Source: an archaeon
GTDB lineage: Archaea > Thermoproteota > Nitrososphaeria > Nitrososphaerales > JACAEJ01
Direction of reading: 5' to 3'
Assembly: GCA_024256265.1 (NCBI GenBank)
Contig: JACGUK010000007.1
Span: forward strand, 1-53,370
DNA length: 53,370 nt
The number at the start of each line of letters is the position of its first letter. Position 1 is the first letter of the stretch. Shown in pieces: positions 1 to 8,340 of the stretch. A program made the position numbers and the translations under genes. The notes below the pieces were generated by a model that was not told the DNA's origin, searched no databases, and saw only the letters and a program-made list of their open reading frames with translations.

Positions 1-11
1 AATTTTTGTGA

Positions 12-560
12 TTAGATTCTAAGCAGATTCGCTCTTTCAGATAGTATTGCTGCCAATTTGTTCTTTTCAGTTATAGTTGCTTTTATTAATTCATCAGAAA
101 TATTATGATGCTTTATTAAGAATTTTTTCTTGCTGGGATTCAGCTTTATTATATAGTCTGATATTTCTCCCAAATCCTTTATATTTTCAGCAAAAAGTTT
201 TAGATGTTTCATCTCTCCTATAGCTATTAAAGCTATATCCATCTTACCAGATTTCAAACCCAAAGTCTTTAATGCCCTTGCTATCTGAGAGTCACAAGCC
301 AGTCTAACTATAAGCTCCAAATCCAGCTTTTTTGTGTAGGAAACTCCTCTATTGAATGCCATCCAAGATTGCTGTAAGACCATCTTCAAATGCTCAAAGC
401 CAGCAACAAAATTTGCATCAAAAGCCTGAATTATAAGATTTGAGAATTTATCTCTTAAATTTCTTAAAAACTGCTCAGGATCATCTATAATAACTCCCTT
501 CAATCCTAAAATTATTGATAAAGTTTTATCGCTAAGTCTGATGTAATGCAAGCCCTTCAC
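12..560 (-). CDS. cgi121: KEOPS complex subunit Cgi121
   Basis: The 182-residue protein matches the Cgi121/TPRKB family in length and in its central block (FNRGVSYTKKLDLELIVRLA, then SQIARALKTLGLK at about residues 90-104). Cgi121 is the small KEOPS subunit that binds the kinase Bud32 and helps present tRNA for t6A37 synthesis. The start is GTG, because the overlapping ATG runs straight into a stop. It lies 42 bases downstream of a MoaD-like gene and the eS17 gene on the same strand, so it is probably co-transcribed with them. Other KEOPS subunits are not in the window. The fit to the family is by motif, not by search. Confidence 0.85.
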   Translation of the reverse strand: MKGLHYIRLSDKTLSIILGLKGVIIDDPEQFLRNLRDKFSNLIIQAFDANFVAGFEHLKMVLQQSWMAFNRGVSYTKKLDLELIVRLACDSQIARALKTLGLKSGKMDIALIAIGEMKHLKLFAENIKDLGEISDYIIKLNPSKKKFLIKHHNISDELIKATITEKNKLAAILSERANLLRI

Positions 561-602
561 ATTTTAATTAAAGCAGTAAGATTTAGGTTCTATGCTAAAT
601 AC

Positions 603-851
603 TTAACCCCCATGAGTAATTGGTATTAAAACAACTTTGTCTCCTGACTTGACAATAGTATTCCCTTTATCCAAAGCAGATATCTCTACACCATTAATAG
701 TTATAAGCATGGTAAGTGGCGATAGCTTAAAATTTGAATACGATGTGATTAATTCAAGAATTTCCTTAACTCTTATCTCCTCTTTATCAATTTCAAGTTC
801 TTCTTTACCTAATGCTCTTCCTATATGTCCATGAGCTCTTACTTTAATCAT
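603..851 (-). CDS. Ubiquitin-like MoaD/ThiS-family protein (SAMP-like)
   Basis: An 82-residue beta-grasp protein ending in His-Gly-Gly (VVLIPITHGG). The terminal di-glycine is the site that E1-like enzymes adenylate in MoaD, ThiS, Urm1 and archaeal SAMPs. It may donate sulfur for molybdopterin or tRNA thiolation, or act as a protein modifier; the sequence alone does not decide. No MoaE, ThiF/UbaA or molybdopterin gene lies beside it. Instead it sits between eS17 and the KEOPS gene cgi121, on the same strand with short gaps, which favours a translation or tRNA-modification link as an inference. Confidence 0.8.
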   Translation of the reverse strand: MIKVRAHGHIGRALGKEELEIDKEEIRVKEILELITSYSNFKLSPLTMLITINGVEISALDKGNTIVKSGDKVVLIPITHGG

Positions 852-900
852 AATCTCTCATAGATGCTTTTCTATAATTTAAGTATAAAGATAGATTATT

Positions 901-1101
901 TTATGCTCCTTCCAATTCTTCTTTAGGAGTCTCACTCTTTTTTAAAAAATCTGTTATGTAACCAGCTATCTCATTCCTTAATTGCTTAGACCTTATCACA
1001 GCCACTTGGCTTAATATGGCTTTGTTCTTATCAAAATCATCAGTGAATAAATTCCTATACTTATCCAATATTTGTATTGAGATGCGCTTGATACGATCCA
1101 T
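901..1101 (-). CDS. rps17e: Small-subunit ribosomal protein eS17
   Basis: 66 residues with the eS17 signature: basic N-terminus, ILDKYRNLFTDDFDKNK, then LRNEIAGYITDFLKK. Length is normal for archaeal eS17. It is the first of three genes reading leftward (eS17, MoaD-like, cgi121). A GGTG Shine-Dalgarno-like element sits just before the ATG. Confidence 0.9.
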   Translation of the reverse strand: MDRIKRISIQILDKYRNLFTDDFDKNKAILSQVAVIRSKQLRNEIAGYITDFLKKSETPKEELEGA

Positions 1102-1405
1102 GATCTACACCAAAGTAAATTGGAGCAAAGACTTCAAGTATTTAGGGTTTAGGGCTTAGGTTCTGATGCACCATCAAACCATGTGAAAAATGTATATATT
1201 GAAAACGAAAGATGGAGTAGGCATAAAAAATTTGAAAAATCATATTTGAGAATCTGTTTTAGTACTGCTTACCATGTTTATAGGACTGCTGGTAAAAGCT
1301 GTTGATTATCTCAAAATTTTCATAAACTTAACTTTTTGCCGTTAATATTCATAATAAGTTTGCAAGTCTGTTCTACTGCTCTGATTAATCATCTACAGCT
1401 TCTTT
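1102..1405. other. Intergenic stretch with no recognised gene
   Basis: About 300 bases between the eS17 start and the end of the ATPase K gene. I see no ORF with coding character, no tRNA and no clear snoRNA boxes. It holds a short TTTAGGG-like direct repeat near 1140-1155. It must contain the promoter for the eS17 operon, but no strong TATA box stands out. Confidence 0.4.
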
Positions 1406-1729
1406 TTACAACCTTCCTAAGATCATGAATGCAATGACTAGCCCGTATATTGCAACTGCTTCGACGAAGACTATGTAGATGAAGGTCATGCTGAACATCT
1501 CAGGTTTCTCACTAACAGCACCAATAGCTGCTGAACCTGCGATTCCTAAGCCTATGCCAGCCCCAAAGCAAGCAAGTCCTGCAGCAAGGCTCGCCCCAAT
1601 GATCATAAGGCCTGTATCTCCTCCACCTTGCTCCTGAGCAAATGCAAATGGAATTGAGGAAAGAGTAAAAATGACTAGGGCGACAAATGTAGCCATAAAC
1701 AGGGTTTTTCTAGTGATTTGTTTTTTCAA
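1406..1729 (-). CDS. atpK: A-type ATP synthase subunit K (proteolipid c ring)
   Basis: 107 residues: an N-terminal signal-like segment (1-32, ending AFA before QEQ), then two membrane helices. The second helix carries the ion-binding carboxylate, Glu90 in IVFVEAVAIYG. A glycine-rich first helix (GAGIGLGIAGSAAIGA) allows tight c-ring packing. It forms the rotor ring of the membrane ATP synthase. The start is TTG with GGGTG upstream; an ATG at 1696 is an alternative, but the TTG start gives the basic n-region (KKQITRK) expected for a signal peptide. It is the last gene of the C-I-AtpZ-K run. Confidence 0.93.
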   Translation of the reverse strand: MKKQITRKTLFMATFVALVIFTLSSIPFAFAQEQGGGDTGLMIIGASLAAGLACFGAGIGLGIAGSAAIGAVSEKPEMFSMTFIYIVFVEAVAIYGLVIAFMILGRL

Positions 1730-1801
1730 ATTCTTACACCCTATATAAAATGATGATATGTAAGTATTAAGATTTGTGGTATCATAAAATAAGAATGATT
1801 T

Positions 1802-2035
1802 TTATGTTGGTTTTCTATATTTTCTATACATTCTCAGGGCTGTCCACCAGAGAATTGCTGAGCCTATGGCAAGACCTATGAGCGCACCTAATAACATAAA
1901 AGCTCCACTCCAAGATTTGCCCAACCCCTTCTCCATCAAGAAGCCTAGATAGAGACCTAATAGAACGAAGGCTGGCAACTCAAGACCGAAGATTAAGAAT
2001 TTGAATATTTTGCCAATAGGGCGCTTCTTCGACAT
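1802..2035 (-). CDS. AtpZ/AtpI-like small membrane protein in the ATPase operon
   Basis: About 77 residues: a basic N-terminus, two predicted helices (LELPAFVLLGLYLGFLMEKG and AFMLLGALIGLAIGSAILWW) and a basic tail. The pattern resembles the AtpZ/ATPase_gene1 family found beside bacterial F-ATPase genes, where it assists assembly or Mg/Ca transport. I chose the ATG at 2035: the GTG nine bases upstream is the GTGATC that can pair with the 16S rRNA 3' end, placed right after the subunit I stop. Its place between subunits I and K implies a role in assembling the archaeal ATP synthase; this is inferred. Confidence 0.65.
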   Translation of the reverse strand: MSKKRPIGKIFKFLIFGLELPAFVLLGLYLGFLMEKGLGKSWSGAFMLLGALIGLAIGSAILWWTALRMYRKYRKPT

Positions 2036-2044
2036 TTTGATCAC

Positions 2045-3736
2045 TTAGCAAGGCGTAGGGAACCTTCTTAATGTGCTGAATGGTTGGAAGGGCTTCCCCG
2101 TTCCTCTGTAGAATTTTGTGAACCATTCAATCCAGTGCAACCTGAGAGTGTGTAAGAAGGCTAGCAGACCTTCAAATATTCCTATGAGGAATATAGTTCC
2201 AAATGCGAAAAGGACAAAGCCCATGGTACTTGTTGGAAGAATGAGAGTGCTGAATGCTGTGTGAACCATTTTGAGAGCTAGAATACGTGCATATGATACT
2301 GTGTGTGAAAAAGACATCAAAAGAGATTCCAAGGCATCCATAAGACCTGTTACTCTATGTTCCATAAATTTAAGGAGTGCTAGTACTCCGAATGGAAGTA
2401 GAACGTATAGACCCATGATAATAGGATCGAATATGACTTTAAAGACAGCCCAGCCTTGAGAAAATACTAAGTAGCTACCACTCCAGTAGAGCCAGAGCCA
2501 TGGAACTGGACCTGTAATTGCTTCCTTAAAACGCCTTGATGATAACTTGTTGATCAAATCCAGTAATAAGCCCAAGGATATTTGAAAGACTCCAACCATT
2601 ATAGAATACTTCAACAGTGTCATAGGATATTGAGATGGTGAGAACCAGAGAGGTCCAGGCAGTCCTGTAAGCTCTCGGAACCATTCCTCGCTTCCAAAGA
2701 ACTCTCCATACAAGAAACCTATCATTATAGCTACAGCACCGTTTATGGCGATGAGGGGAGCACCTGCTATAACAAAATAGACAATGTTCCCAGGCTTGAA
2801 TCTCAATGTCAACTTACCCCTCATCAAGTAAAATAATATGCCTGAAGCAAGAAGCAAGGCACCATGCCCAACATCACCGAACATCAGACCAAAGATTATT
2901 GGAAAAGTAATCAAGAAGGGTAGAGTAGGATCAACTTCATAGTAGCTTGGCATGCCAAAGGCTTTTGTCAAGCCAGAGAAGACTGCAAAAACACCTGTAA
3001 TCTTTGGGTATCTAAGCAAACTAGGAGGCCTATCACTATCCATGCGAACTTCATCTGCACTACTAGATGCCCTCTTAACATAGATTATATCTCCATACCC
3101 TCCAGATGATTTCTTAATTGTATTAAGCGTCTCATCCAATCGCTCTTTAGGAACCCACCCTTCAAAGGCATACACATTCTTTGTACGAACCATCAGTGCC
3201 TTAGCTTCCTCTACTCTTTGTTGGGCTTCAAGAGCTTCTGAGATAGTTTCTAAATCTGCTCCTACTTTTCTGGATGTCTCTATCAGCCTTGCCTGTAGTA
3301 TGGTTTCTCTTTCTGACTGATCGAATTCCTCCTTCTCTAATCTGGCTATTTCACTCCGAATTTTAGAAACCTCTTCCTCCATTAAGGTGATCTTCTCTTC
3401 AGACCATTTCAACAAAGTGTCTACGCTCTCAACTGGAGGGGTTACCTTTCTTTTTACTCGCATTTTTACTTTTAAGAGAGTCCTCAGGTAATCTATTCTT
3501 GAGAGCAGTGATACAAACTTTAAGGAGAAATCACTTGGCTCAGGTATTTCTGGCTCTTTAAACTTTTCAAGAGAGAGGTGAGCATCTATCAACTGAAGGC
3601 TTTCAAGTCGACCAACTTCATGCATAACTCGGTTGATATGATCTTTATGCACAAAAGCCGCGATCTTCACCATAGGAATGGTATGCTGTATTCGAGGTCT
3701 TGTACTTCTTCCAGCATGAGTGGTCTTTGTCTTCAA
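2045..3736 (-). CDS. atpI: A-type ATP synthase subunit I (a-type stator/ion channel)
   Basis: 563 residues. The N-terminal half is cytoplasmic with long coiled-coil segments (about 100-170), and the C-terminal half from about 265 has seven or eight membrane helices. HTVSYARILALKMVH near residue 495 contains the arginine essential for proton or sodium translocation next to the K ring. The protein is shorter than most family members (about 620-680 residues). Start TTG with GGTGAG five bases upstream, 21 bases after the subunit C stop. Translation could instead begin at Met22 (MVKIAAF), which is nearer the usual family N-terminus. Confidence 0.92.
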   Translation of the reverse strand: MKTKTTHAGRSTRPRIQHTIPMVKIAAFVHKDHINRVMHEVGRLESLQLIDAHLSLEKFKEPEIPEPSDFSLKFVSLLSRIDYLRTLLKVKMRVKRKVTPPVESVDTLLKWSEEKITLMEEEVSKIRSEIARLEKEEFDQSERETILQARLIETSRKVGADLETISEALEAQQRVEEAKALMVRTKNVYAFEGWVPKERLDETLNTIKKSSGGYGDIIYVKRASSSADEVRMDSDRPPSLLRYPKITGVFAVFSGLTKAFGMPSYYEVDPTLPFLITFPIIFGLMFGDVGHGALLLASGILFYLMRGKLTLRFKPGNIVYFVIAGAPLIAINGAVAIMIGFLYGEFFGSEEWFRELTGLPGPLWFSPSQYPMTLLKYSIMVGVFQISLGLLLDLINKLSSRRFKEAITGPVPWLWLYWSGSYLVFSQGWAVFKVIFDPIIMGLYVLLPFGVLALLKFMEHRVTGLMDALESLLMSFSHTVSYARILALKMVHTAFSTLILPTSTMGFVLFAFGTIFLIGIFEGLLAFLHTLRLHWIEWFTKFYRGTGKPFQPFSTLRRFPTPC

Positions 3737-3757
3737 CTTTTCTCACCATGATATACA

Positions 3758-4825
3758 TTAGGATGCAACGTGCTGATGAAGTATCAGCTTACGACGTATA
3801 TCATCAGCTGGCATTTTATTAGCCTTGCCAAATAGTATGGCTCTTATATCCGATATTTCATTAAACTTCAGCATTAGATAACCAATTATGAGTCCAGCAT
3901 GAAATCGAAAGCCCTGAAATGAATAAAAGCATTCTTGAGCTGTATAACGATCAAAATTCATTTCGATTTCAGAGATAGCTTCATCGATAGCTAGTCCAAA
4001 AGAAGCCCGAGTTATCAATTTACCATAATGCCCTAAAGTTAAAAGTTGTACAGCATCTCGGGCAGTTGGAACCTGAATAACTCTTTCCAATTCTGGAGTT
4101 GATAAGTAATGATAGACAGGGATGGTAAAAGAGCGGATAAAATTTGCCTCTAAGTCTAAATATTTAGAGCGTAATATGAATATAATATTGAAGAGGTCTA
4201 TCATCTTGCCCAAAATACGACGGGCGAATCTGTCCGATTCAGGGAACAAAGAGCGCCAGATTTTAATAAGTGAGTGCCTGTCAATCGTAGCTTCTAGAAG
4301 ATAGGATAGAGACAATCCCCTTTGTTGCTTGAACACATTGGTCAGAGCTTGGCGGAGACTAGGCTCTTCAACGCTATCAATAGCTGTCTGGATAGATTTT
4401 GATTCAAGTATTGATCTACACTTATCTGGACTGTATTTGCCTATAGGAATCACAAGCTGGAGAGCGGCCTCAGTACTCAGTCCAGCCACCAAAGCCCTTA
4501 AGATCATTTTTAGGGCATATAATTCATGCCTAAGATATATCGCATCTACCAATCGAATACACTTTCTTGGGCATGTTCGGTAAATTTTGTTCAAAATGTT
4601 AAAGTAGTCCTCATACAGTCTTCTTTCGAAACTCTCAATCTCCTTCTTTTCACGCAAGTCACTTAAGCAAATCTTGTAATAAGTTCTCTGTAGAATTTCG
4701 TAGACTCCATCCACAGACGTGGATTTAAGTAATGCGTCGTAATCTTCAGGCTTTAACATATAAGATTTTAAGGTAGACGTAATAGCGGCAATGAAAGAAT
4801 AATTTATTGCCCCTCCCATTGACAT
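3758..4825 (-). CDS. atpC: A-type ATP synthase subunit C (central stalk/rotor cap)
   Basis: 355 residues, all-helical, of the AC39/subunit C family; the N-terminus (YSFIAAITSTLKSYMLKPEDYDALLKS) and the DAIYLRHELYALKMILRA block are typical. It couples the central stalk to the K ring. It is the first gene of the C-I-AtpZ-K unit on this strand, with a clear TATA box upstream. Subunits E, A, B, D and F are not in the window, so the ATPase genes are split over at least two loci or continue elsewhere. Confidence 0.9.
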   Translation of the reverse strand: MSMGGAINYSFIAAITSTLKSYMLKPEDYDALLKSTSVDGVYEILQRTYYKICLSDLREKKEIESFERRLYEDYFNILNKIYRTCPRKCIRLVDAIYLRHELYALKMILRALVAGLSTEAALQLVIPIGKYSPDKCRSILESKSIQTAIDSVEEPSLRQALTNVFKQQRGLSLSYLLEATIDRHSLIKIWRSLFPESDRFARRILGKMIDLFNIIFILRSKYLDLEANFIRSFTIPVYHYLSTPELERVIQVPTARDAVQLLTLGHYGKLITRASFGLAIDEAISEIEMNFDRYTAQECFYSFQGFRFHAGLIIGYLMLKFNEISDIRAILFGKANKMPADDIRRKLILHQHVAS

Positions 4826-4855
4826 ATTCTTTCTAAGATGTTTCTAACCTTACCG

Positions 4856-4864
4856 ATATATAAA
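4856..4864 (-). promoter_or_regulatory. TATA box of the ATP synthase C-I-Z-K unit
   Basis: On the minus strand the sequence TTTATATAT lies about 31-39 bases before the ATG of subunit C, which puts the transcription start a few bases upstream of the start codon. Spacing matches archaeal TBP promoters giving a very short leader. Confidence 0.6.
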
Positions 4865-5075
4865 CATAGTCTATAGTTAAGTCTGATAGTATTTATTATA
4901 AATACTTATTTCAATTGTAAAAAGTCTAAAAGATTAAAGCTATAAATTCGTAAAATGTTAAGAATTTTAGACAAACAAACCAGAGATGCATATAAATATG
5001 CAAGATATTTAAGGCTACTCAAGAGTGCATAAAGTCATTTTAAAGTAAGCTAAAAAAGAAAAAATGATGGAAAGC

Positions 5076-5594
5076 TTAGCCTGTAGAAGCCACGAGGACT
5101 AAGAAGACTAGATGATAGTTTGGAGCATTATCCCCTCTAAGTGTGCCATCTACTCTGAACACTGTACCGTCTGAGAAGTGAGCCACTGCAAGTCCATGAA
5201 TGACTAAAACGAACTCATTCCCATTAACATCAACTATATCTCCTAAAGCTACGAACCTCCTTCCATTCATTGATGCCATTCCCTCCCATGTCTCTGGAAT
5301 CATATTGTAAATTGTCTCACTAATAGTTAAGCTCCCATCTGTTATCTTGAATATTCTAACTGTACGATCTTTGATTTGTATCGGTTCACCATACGGTGTT
5401 GCAATGAACATAATAGATGCATCAGCTACTACTTCTCCATCAAGGCGTGCCTCGCCCATAGTAGTACTTACTTCGTATGTAGGATTTTGTCCATTATTGG
5501 TTGCTAAAGCAGGGATTACAAAGGCAGATATGGCTACTATACTCACCAATGCCAAGGCTATAGATGATAATACTAACTTTTGTCTTCTGTTCAT
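5076..5594 (-). CDS. Exported protein of unknown function
   Basis: 172 residues. Residues 1-31 are a clear signal peptide (basic MNRRQK, hydrophobic stretch, cleavage after ALA before TNN). The mature part is beta-rich and acidic with no cysteine or recognised catalytic motif; segments such as GDIVDVNGNEFVLVIHG and FSDGTVFRVDGTL suggest a compact beta barrel or sandwich. No partner is evident: it stands alone between the ATPase unit and a membrane protein/regulator pair. I do not recognise the family. Confidence 0.7.
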   Translation of the reverse strand: MNRRQKLVLSSIALALVSIVAISAFVIPALATNNGQNPTYEVSTTMGEARLDGEVVADASIMFIATPYGEPIQIKDRTVRIFKITDGSLTISETIYNMIPETWEGMASMNGRRFVALGDIVDVNGNEFVLVIHGLAVAHFSDGTVFRVDGTLRGDNAPNYHLVFLVLVASTG

Positions 5595-5674
5595 AACATC
5601 ACCTCTACAAACTATAAAATCATCTAGTAATTAGTAACTTGCGGGACAATGTTAAGGAACTTTGTTAATGCTCC

Positions 5675-6055
5675 TTATTCTCTCTGAAGCTCTCTATCTA
5701 TCCTTTCTTTTAATGACATGTATTTTTTGAAGCGCTCATTCCACCTTGATAAGAATCTGTACTCTCTCAAACCCACGTATAGCCATATCAAACATACAAC
5801 AACTGTGAATACGATGTAAATCAAGAAAATGATTCCAAAAATTGGCGATGATTTCAACATAAGAATTAATAAGCCTGGATGAAGTGCGAAAACTATTGCT
5901 ACTATTATCGATATAGGAGCTATGATAAAGGAAGATATGCTCAAGATAACAAACAGCATCCTAGCATCGTTCATATGAAATATCAAATCATCTATAGTTT
6001 CTAATAGGCTCGTTCTCTCTCCAGTCTTTTCTTCACTCTTGCTCATTCCTTTCAC
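5675..6055 (-). CDS. Two-helix membrane protein paired with a winged-helix regulator
   Basis: 126 residues: hydrophilic N-terminus, two hydrophobic segments (about 33-60 and 68-95), and a basic helical cytoplasmic tail (RFLSRWNERFKKYMSLKERIDREL). It starts 13 bases after the stop of the upstream winged-helix gene, so the two are probably one transcript. Small membrane proteins next to ArnR-like regulators are common in TACK archaea; the function here is unknown. Confidence 0.7.
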   Translation of the reverse strand: MKGMSKSEEKTGERTSLLETIDDLIFHMNDARMLFVILSISSFIIAPISIIVAIVFALHPGLLILMLKSSPIFGIIFLIYIVFTVVVCLIWLYVGLREYRFLSRWNERFKKYMSLKERIDRELQRE

Positions 6056-6068
6056 CCATTACATTATC

Positions 6069-6395
6069 CTAAGATAAATCATTTCCGAAACTAAGTTCAC
6101 GATTCTTACGCTTGCTCCTCGGAAAAAGAGCTTCATAAGGCTCAAGGATCATCTTACAAAACTGCCTACCTTTTTCTGTTACTTTATAAGTTGTTACTCT
6201 TTTACTCCCCCATTGCTCCTCAGTTTTAGCTATCAATCCCTTCTCCTCCATTTCATCAAGTATTTCTTTATGCTTTTGAAGGTTCAAGCCACAATAGCTC
6301 AATAATGCTGTCTGATTTAGAGTACCGTATTGGACTAACTTCAGTATTACATCCTTTCTTATGTATATTCTATCACGGTACTCTCTTGTAGACAT
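6069..6395 (-). CDS. Winged-helix transcriptional regulator (ArnR1/HTH_45-like)
   Basis: 108 residues. Helices at about 15-55 (DVILKLVQYGTLNQTALLSY, then the recognition helix region LQKHKEILDEMEEKGLI) are followed by a wing (KTEEQWGSKRVTTYKVTEKG). This is the archaeal single-domain winged-helix layout with the TEKG motif. It probably regulates itself and the downstream two-helix membrane protein. A 7-bp inverted repeat at 6429-6447 lies in its upstream region and is a possible operator. Confidence 0.8.
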   Translation of the reverse strand: MSTREYRDRIYIRKDVILKLVQYGTLNQTALLSYCGLNLQKHKEILDEMEEKGLIAKTEEQWGSKRVTTYKVTEKGRQFCKMILEPYEALFPRSKRKNRELSFGNDLS

Positions 6396-6428
6396 TAAGC
6401 TAGACTTGAATATACATGCTTTAAGAAT

Positions 6429-6447
6429 AATCTTTCGCTTAAAGATT
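6429..6447. promoter_or_regulatory. Inverted repeat upstream of the winged-helix regulator
   Basis: AATCTTT-CGCTT-AAAGATT, perfect 7-bp arms with a 5-base spacer, lies 34 bases before the regulator start and about 100 bases before the divergent membrane protein gene. It could be an operator for the regulator; this is inferred from position and symmetry only. Confidence 0.3.
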
Positions 6448-6545
6448 CATGCTCATATATGATGAGTTCTTCCAAATCAACTTAGTCAGAGAGGTTGGGT
6501 TAGACAAAGAATAAATCTCGTGTTGTTTAAGAGGTCGAGATACTC

Positions 6546-6968
6546 ATGAACACTCTTCTATTGAAGATGGCGATTCGCGTTTGGTTGATGGAGATTTTGA
6601 TTTCAGGTTTCAACTTTTTTGTCCTTATGAACCTCATTTACGAACCGAGGTGGGGTGTGCTAGTGGCACATCAAATCGGAATGTCTACTCGAATTGTGTA
6701 TATCTTTATTCTCGCATATTTTTTGCTCCGATTTGTTAAGAAGTATGAAACTAAAGATTTGATTCATGTTGGGATCTTATGGCTGGGTCTGACATTATTA
6801 TTCGAATGGGGAGGCAGTCTAGCTATAGGGCGTCCAGTCCAAGAAATTCTGATTGGTTGGAACATATTCGTGGGTTATATGTGGCCTTATGTATTAATGG
6901 CCTATCTATTATCAAACCTCATAATCGGCACAATTTTGCACCCAGGAAAAAAGAAAATGAGTTTGTAA
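6546..6968 (+). CDS. Polytopic membrane protein of unknown function
   Basis: 140 residues with about four hydrophobic helices (near 8-32, 44-64, 75-93 and 106-130) and a basic C-terminus (HPGKKKMSL). It is divergent from the winged-helix regulator. No conserved catalytic motif is visible. The ATG is preceded by AGGTCGAGATACTC, a weak Shine-Dalgarno. I do not recognise the family. Confidence 0.65.
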   Translation: MNTLLLKMAIRVWLMEILISGFNFFVLMNLIYEPRWGVLVAHQIGMSTRIVYIFILAYFLLRFVKKYETKDLIHVGILWLGLTLLFEWGGSLAIGRPVQEILIGWNIFVGYMWPYVLMAYLLSNLIIGTILHPGKKKMSL

Positions 6969-6980
6969 CGCCATCCTAAA

Positions 6981-7002
6981 GCTGACTAGGAAGTTGGTCA
7001 GC
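6981..7002. terminator. Hairpin between convergent genes
   Basis: GCTGAC and GTCAGC form a 6-7 bp stem with a ten-base loop between the convergent membrane protein and tatD genes. It lacks a following T-tract, so termination is only possible, not shown. Confidence 0.25.
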
Positions 7003-7028
7003 AGGAAAGGGCTATAGCAGAGAAGTTA

Positions 7029-7796
7029 CTAGAGAGATAACCCAACATATTTCGATGAGTTCTTCAAAACCAATTCAGCAGTCTCATAAAAGCTTGATTT
7101 TATTACAGAGGATAGTGCGAAGACTACGCTAGGAAGAAAGGTTGGAAGAGCAGGCTTATTTTCAAAGCAAGCATACCTTACTGGACCATCTGTTTCTGTG
7201 AGTATCAAATCTTTTGAAGTTCTCTCAGCCAAATCTTTTGACCTTTTTGAATAGATTAGAGTAGGCCCAAAAGATATGTAATAACCTCTGTCTATGGCTC
7301 TGTTCAATTGTTGATAATCACCACTAAACCAATGAAGTAATATACTCTTTAGCCTAAATGATGAAACTATGTCTATTACATCTTTCTGAGATCCTCTTGA
7401 GTGAATAGAAACTGGTTTCTTTAGCCTCTCAGCAAATTCCAATAGCTTTTCAAATACAGATGTTTGCCTTTTATAGGCTTCTTCATCTTTAGCATATTTT
7501 CTATCCAACCCTATCTCCCCTATGCCATGTATGAGGCTCTTTTCTTTATTCAAGAAGACTTCAAAACTTTCAAGATTCTCACTTTGAGCTGACCATGGGT
7601 GTATTCCAACGAAAGATAGCAATTTACTATGAAGCAATTTAGATAGATCTAAAGTCTTTATGGAAGATTCTATATTCATAGAGTTTGAGAGTAATATCAT
7701 ATCAGAATTTTTTAAGAAATTTATCACATAGGGTAGCTCTTTATCAAAGTCTGGGTCTGAGAGGTGTATATGTGCATCGACAAGCTTTATTGTCAT
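7029..7796 (-). CDS. TatD-family metal-dependent hydrolase/DNase
   Basis: 255 residues with the TIM-barrel metal ligands of the family: DAHIHL at the N-terminus, GIGEIGLDRK near residue 90, PVSIHSRG near 130, LLHWFSGD near 150 and LTETDGP near 200. TatD proteins are two-metal 3'-5' exonucleases or related hydrolases. Length is normal. It is convergent with the preceding gene and divergent from histone, with no operon partner. Confidence 0.88.
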   Translation of the reverse strand: MTIKLVDAHIHLSDPDFDKELPYVINFLKNSDMILLSNSMNIESSIKTLDLSKLLHSKLLSFVGIHPWSAQSENLESFEVFLNKEKSLIHGIGEIGLDRKYAKDEEAYKRQTSVFEKLLEFAERLKKPVSIHSRGSQKDVIDIVSSFRLKSILLHWFSGDYQQLNRAIDRGYYISFGPTLIYSKRSKDLAERTSKDLILTETDGPVRYACFENKPALPTFLPSVVFALSSVIKSSFYETAELVLKNSSKYVGLSL

Positions 7797-7870
7797 AGCA
7801 ATCTATTAAGCTTATTTTAATCCTTATGGTGTAAATAAAGTTAAATATGAATTGATTTTTGCATCAACTC

Positions 7871-8107
7871 ATGAAGAAGATTTCTAATGCAGAGCTTGGA
7901 TTGGCAGCTGTTTACAGGATAATTAAAAAGGCAGGAGCAGAGAGAATTGGTGATGATGCTGCTGAAGAGCTAAGAGCTTCTCTTGAAGAGATTGGAGGGT
8001 TATTGGCAAAGCAGGCTATAGAATTTGCCACTCATGCTGGTAGAAAGACTGTTAAGGCTTCAGACATAAAGCTTGCAGTAAAATCTGTATTGAAGACTAG
8101 CTTTTAA
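7871..8107 (+). CDS. Archaeal histone
   Basis: A 78-residue histone fold: [36 protein letters not shown] and the C-terminal [18 protein letters not shown] block. It wraps DNA as dimers and larger stacks. I chose the ATG at 7871 rather than the TTG at 7859: the AT-rich promoter (TTAAATAT about 7841) is about 25-30 bases upstream of 7871, giving a leaderless mRNA, and the ATG yields the usual N-terminus. Divergent from tatD. Confidence 0.93.
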   Translation: MKKISNAELGLAAVYRIIKKAGAERIGDDAAEELRASLEEIGGLLAKQAIEFATHAGRKTVKASDIKLAVKSVLKTSF

Positions 8108-8146
8108 TCGTAAAAGTAAAGTATTGCCATTAATTTATCAATTTTA

Positions 8147-8251
<105 letters not shown>

Positions 8252-8340
8252 ATTTAGGTATAAATGCTACAAGATCTACAGCTTATAGTCAAAGATAGGA
8301 AGCTGAATGTTAGGGGTAACTTTCGATTCTCCTTTTGCCT

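Noticed and set aside
1135..1160. Telomere-like TTTAGGG repeat
   Set aside because: Only two imperfect units; too short to mean anything.
1742..1752. TATA box immediately before subunit K as a leaderless promoter
   Set aside because: It is too close to the chosen TTG; it would fit only a start at 1696, which loses the basic signal-peptide head.
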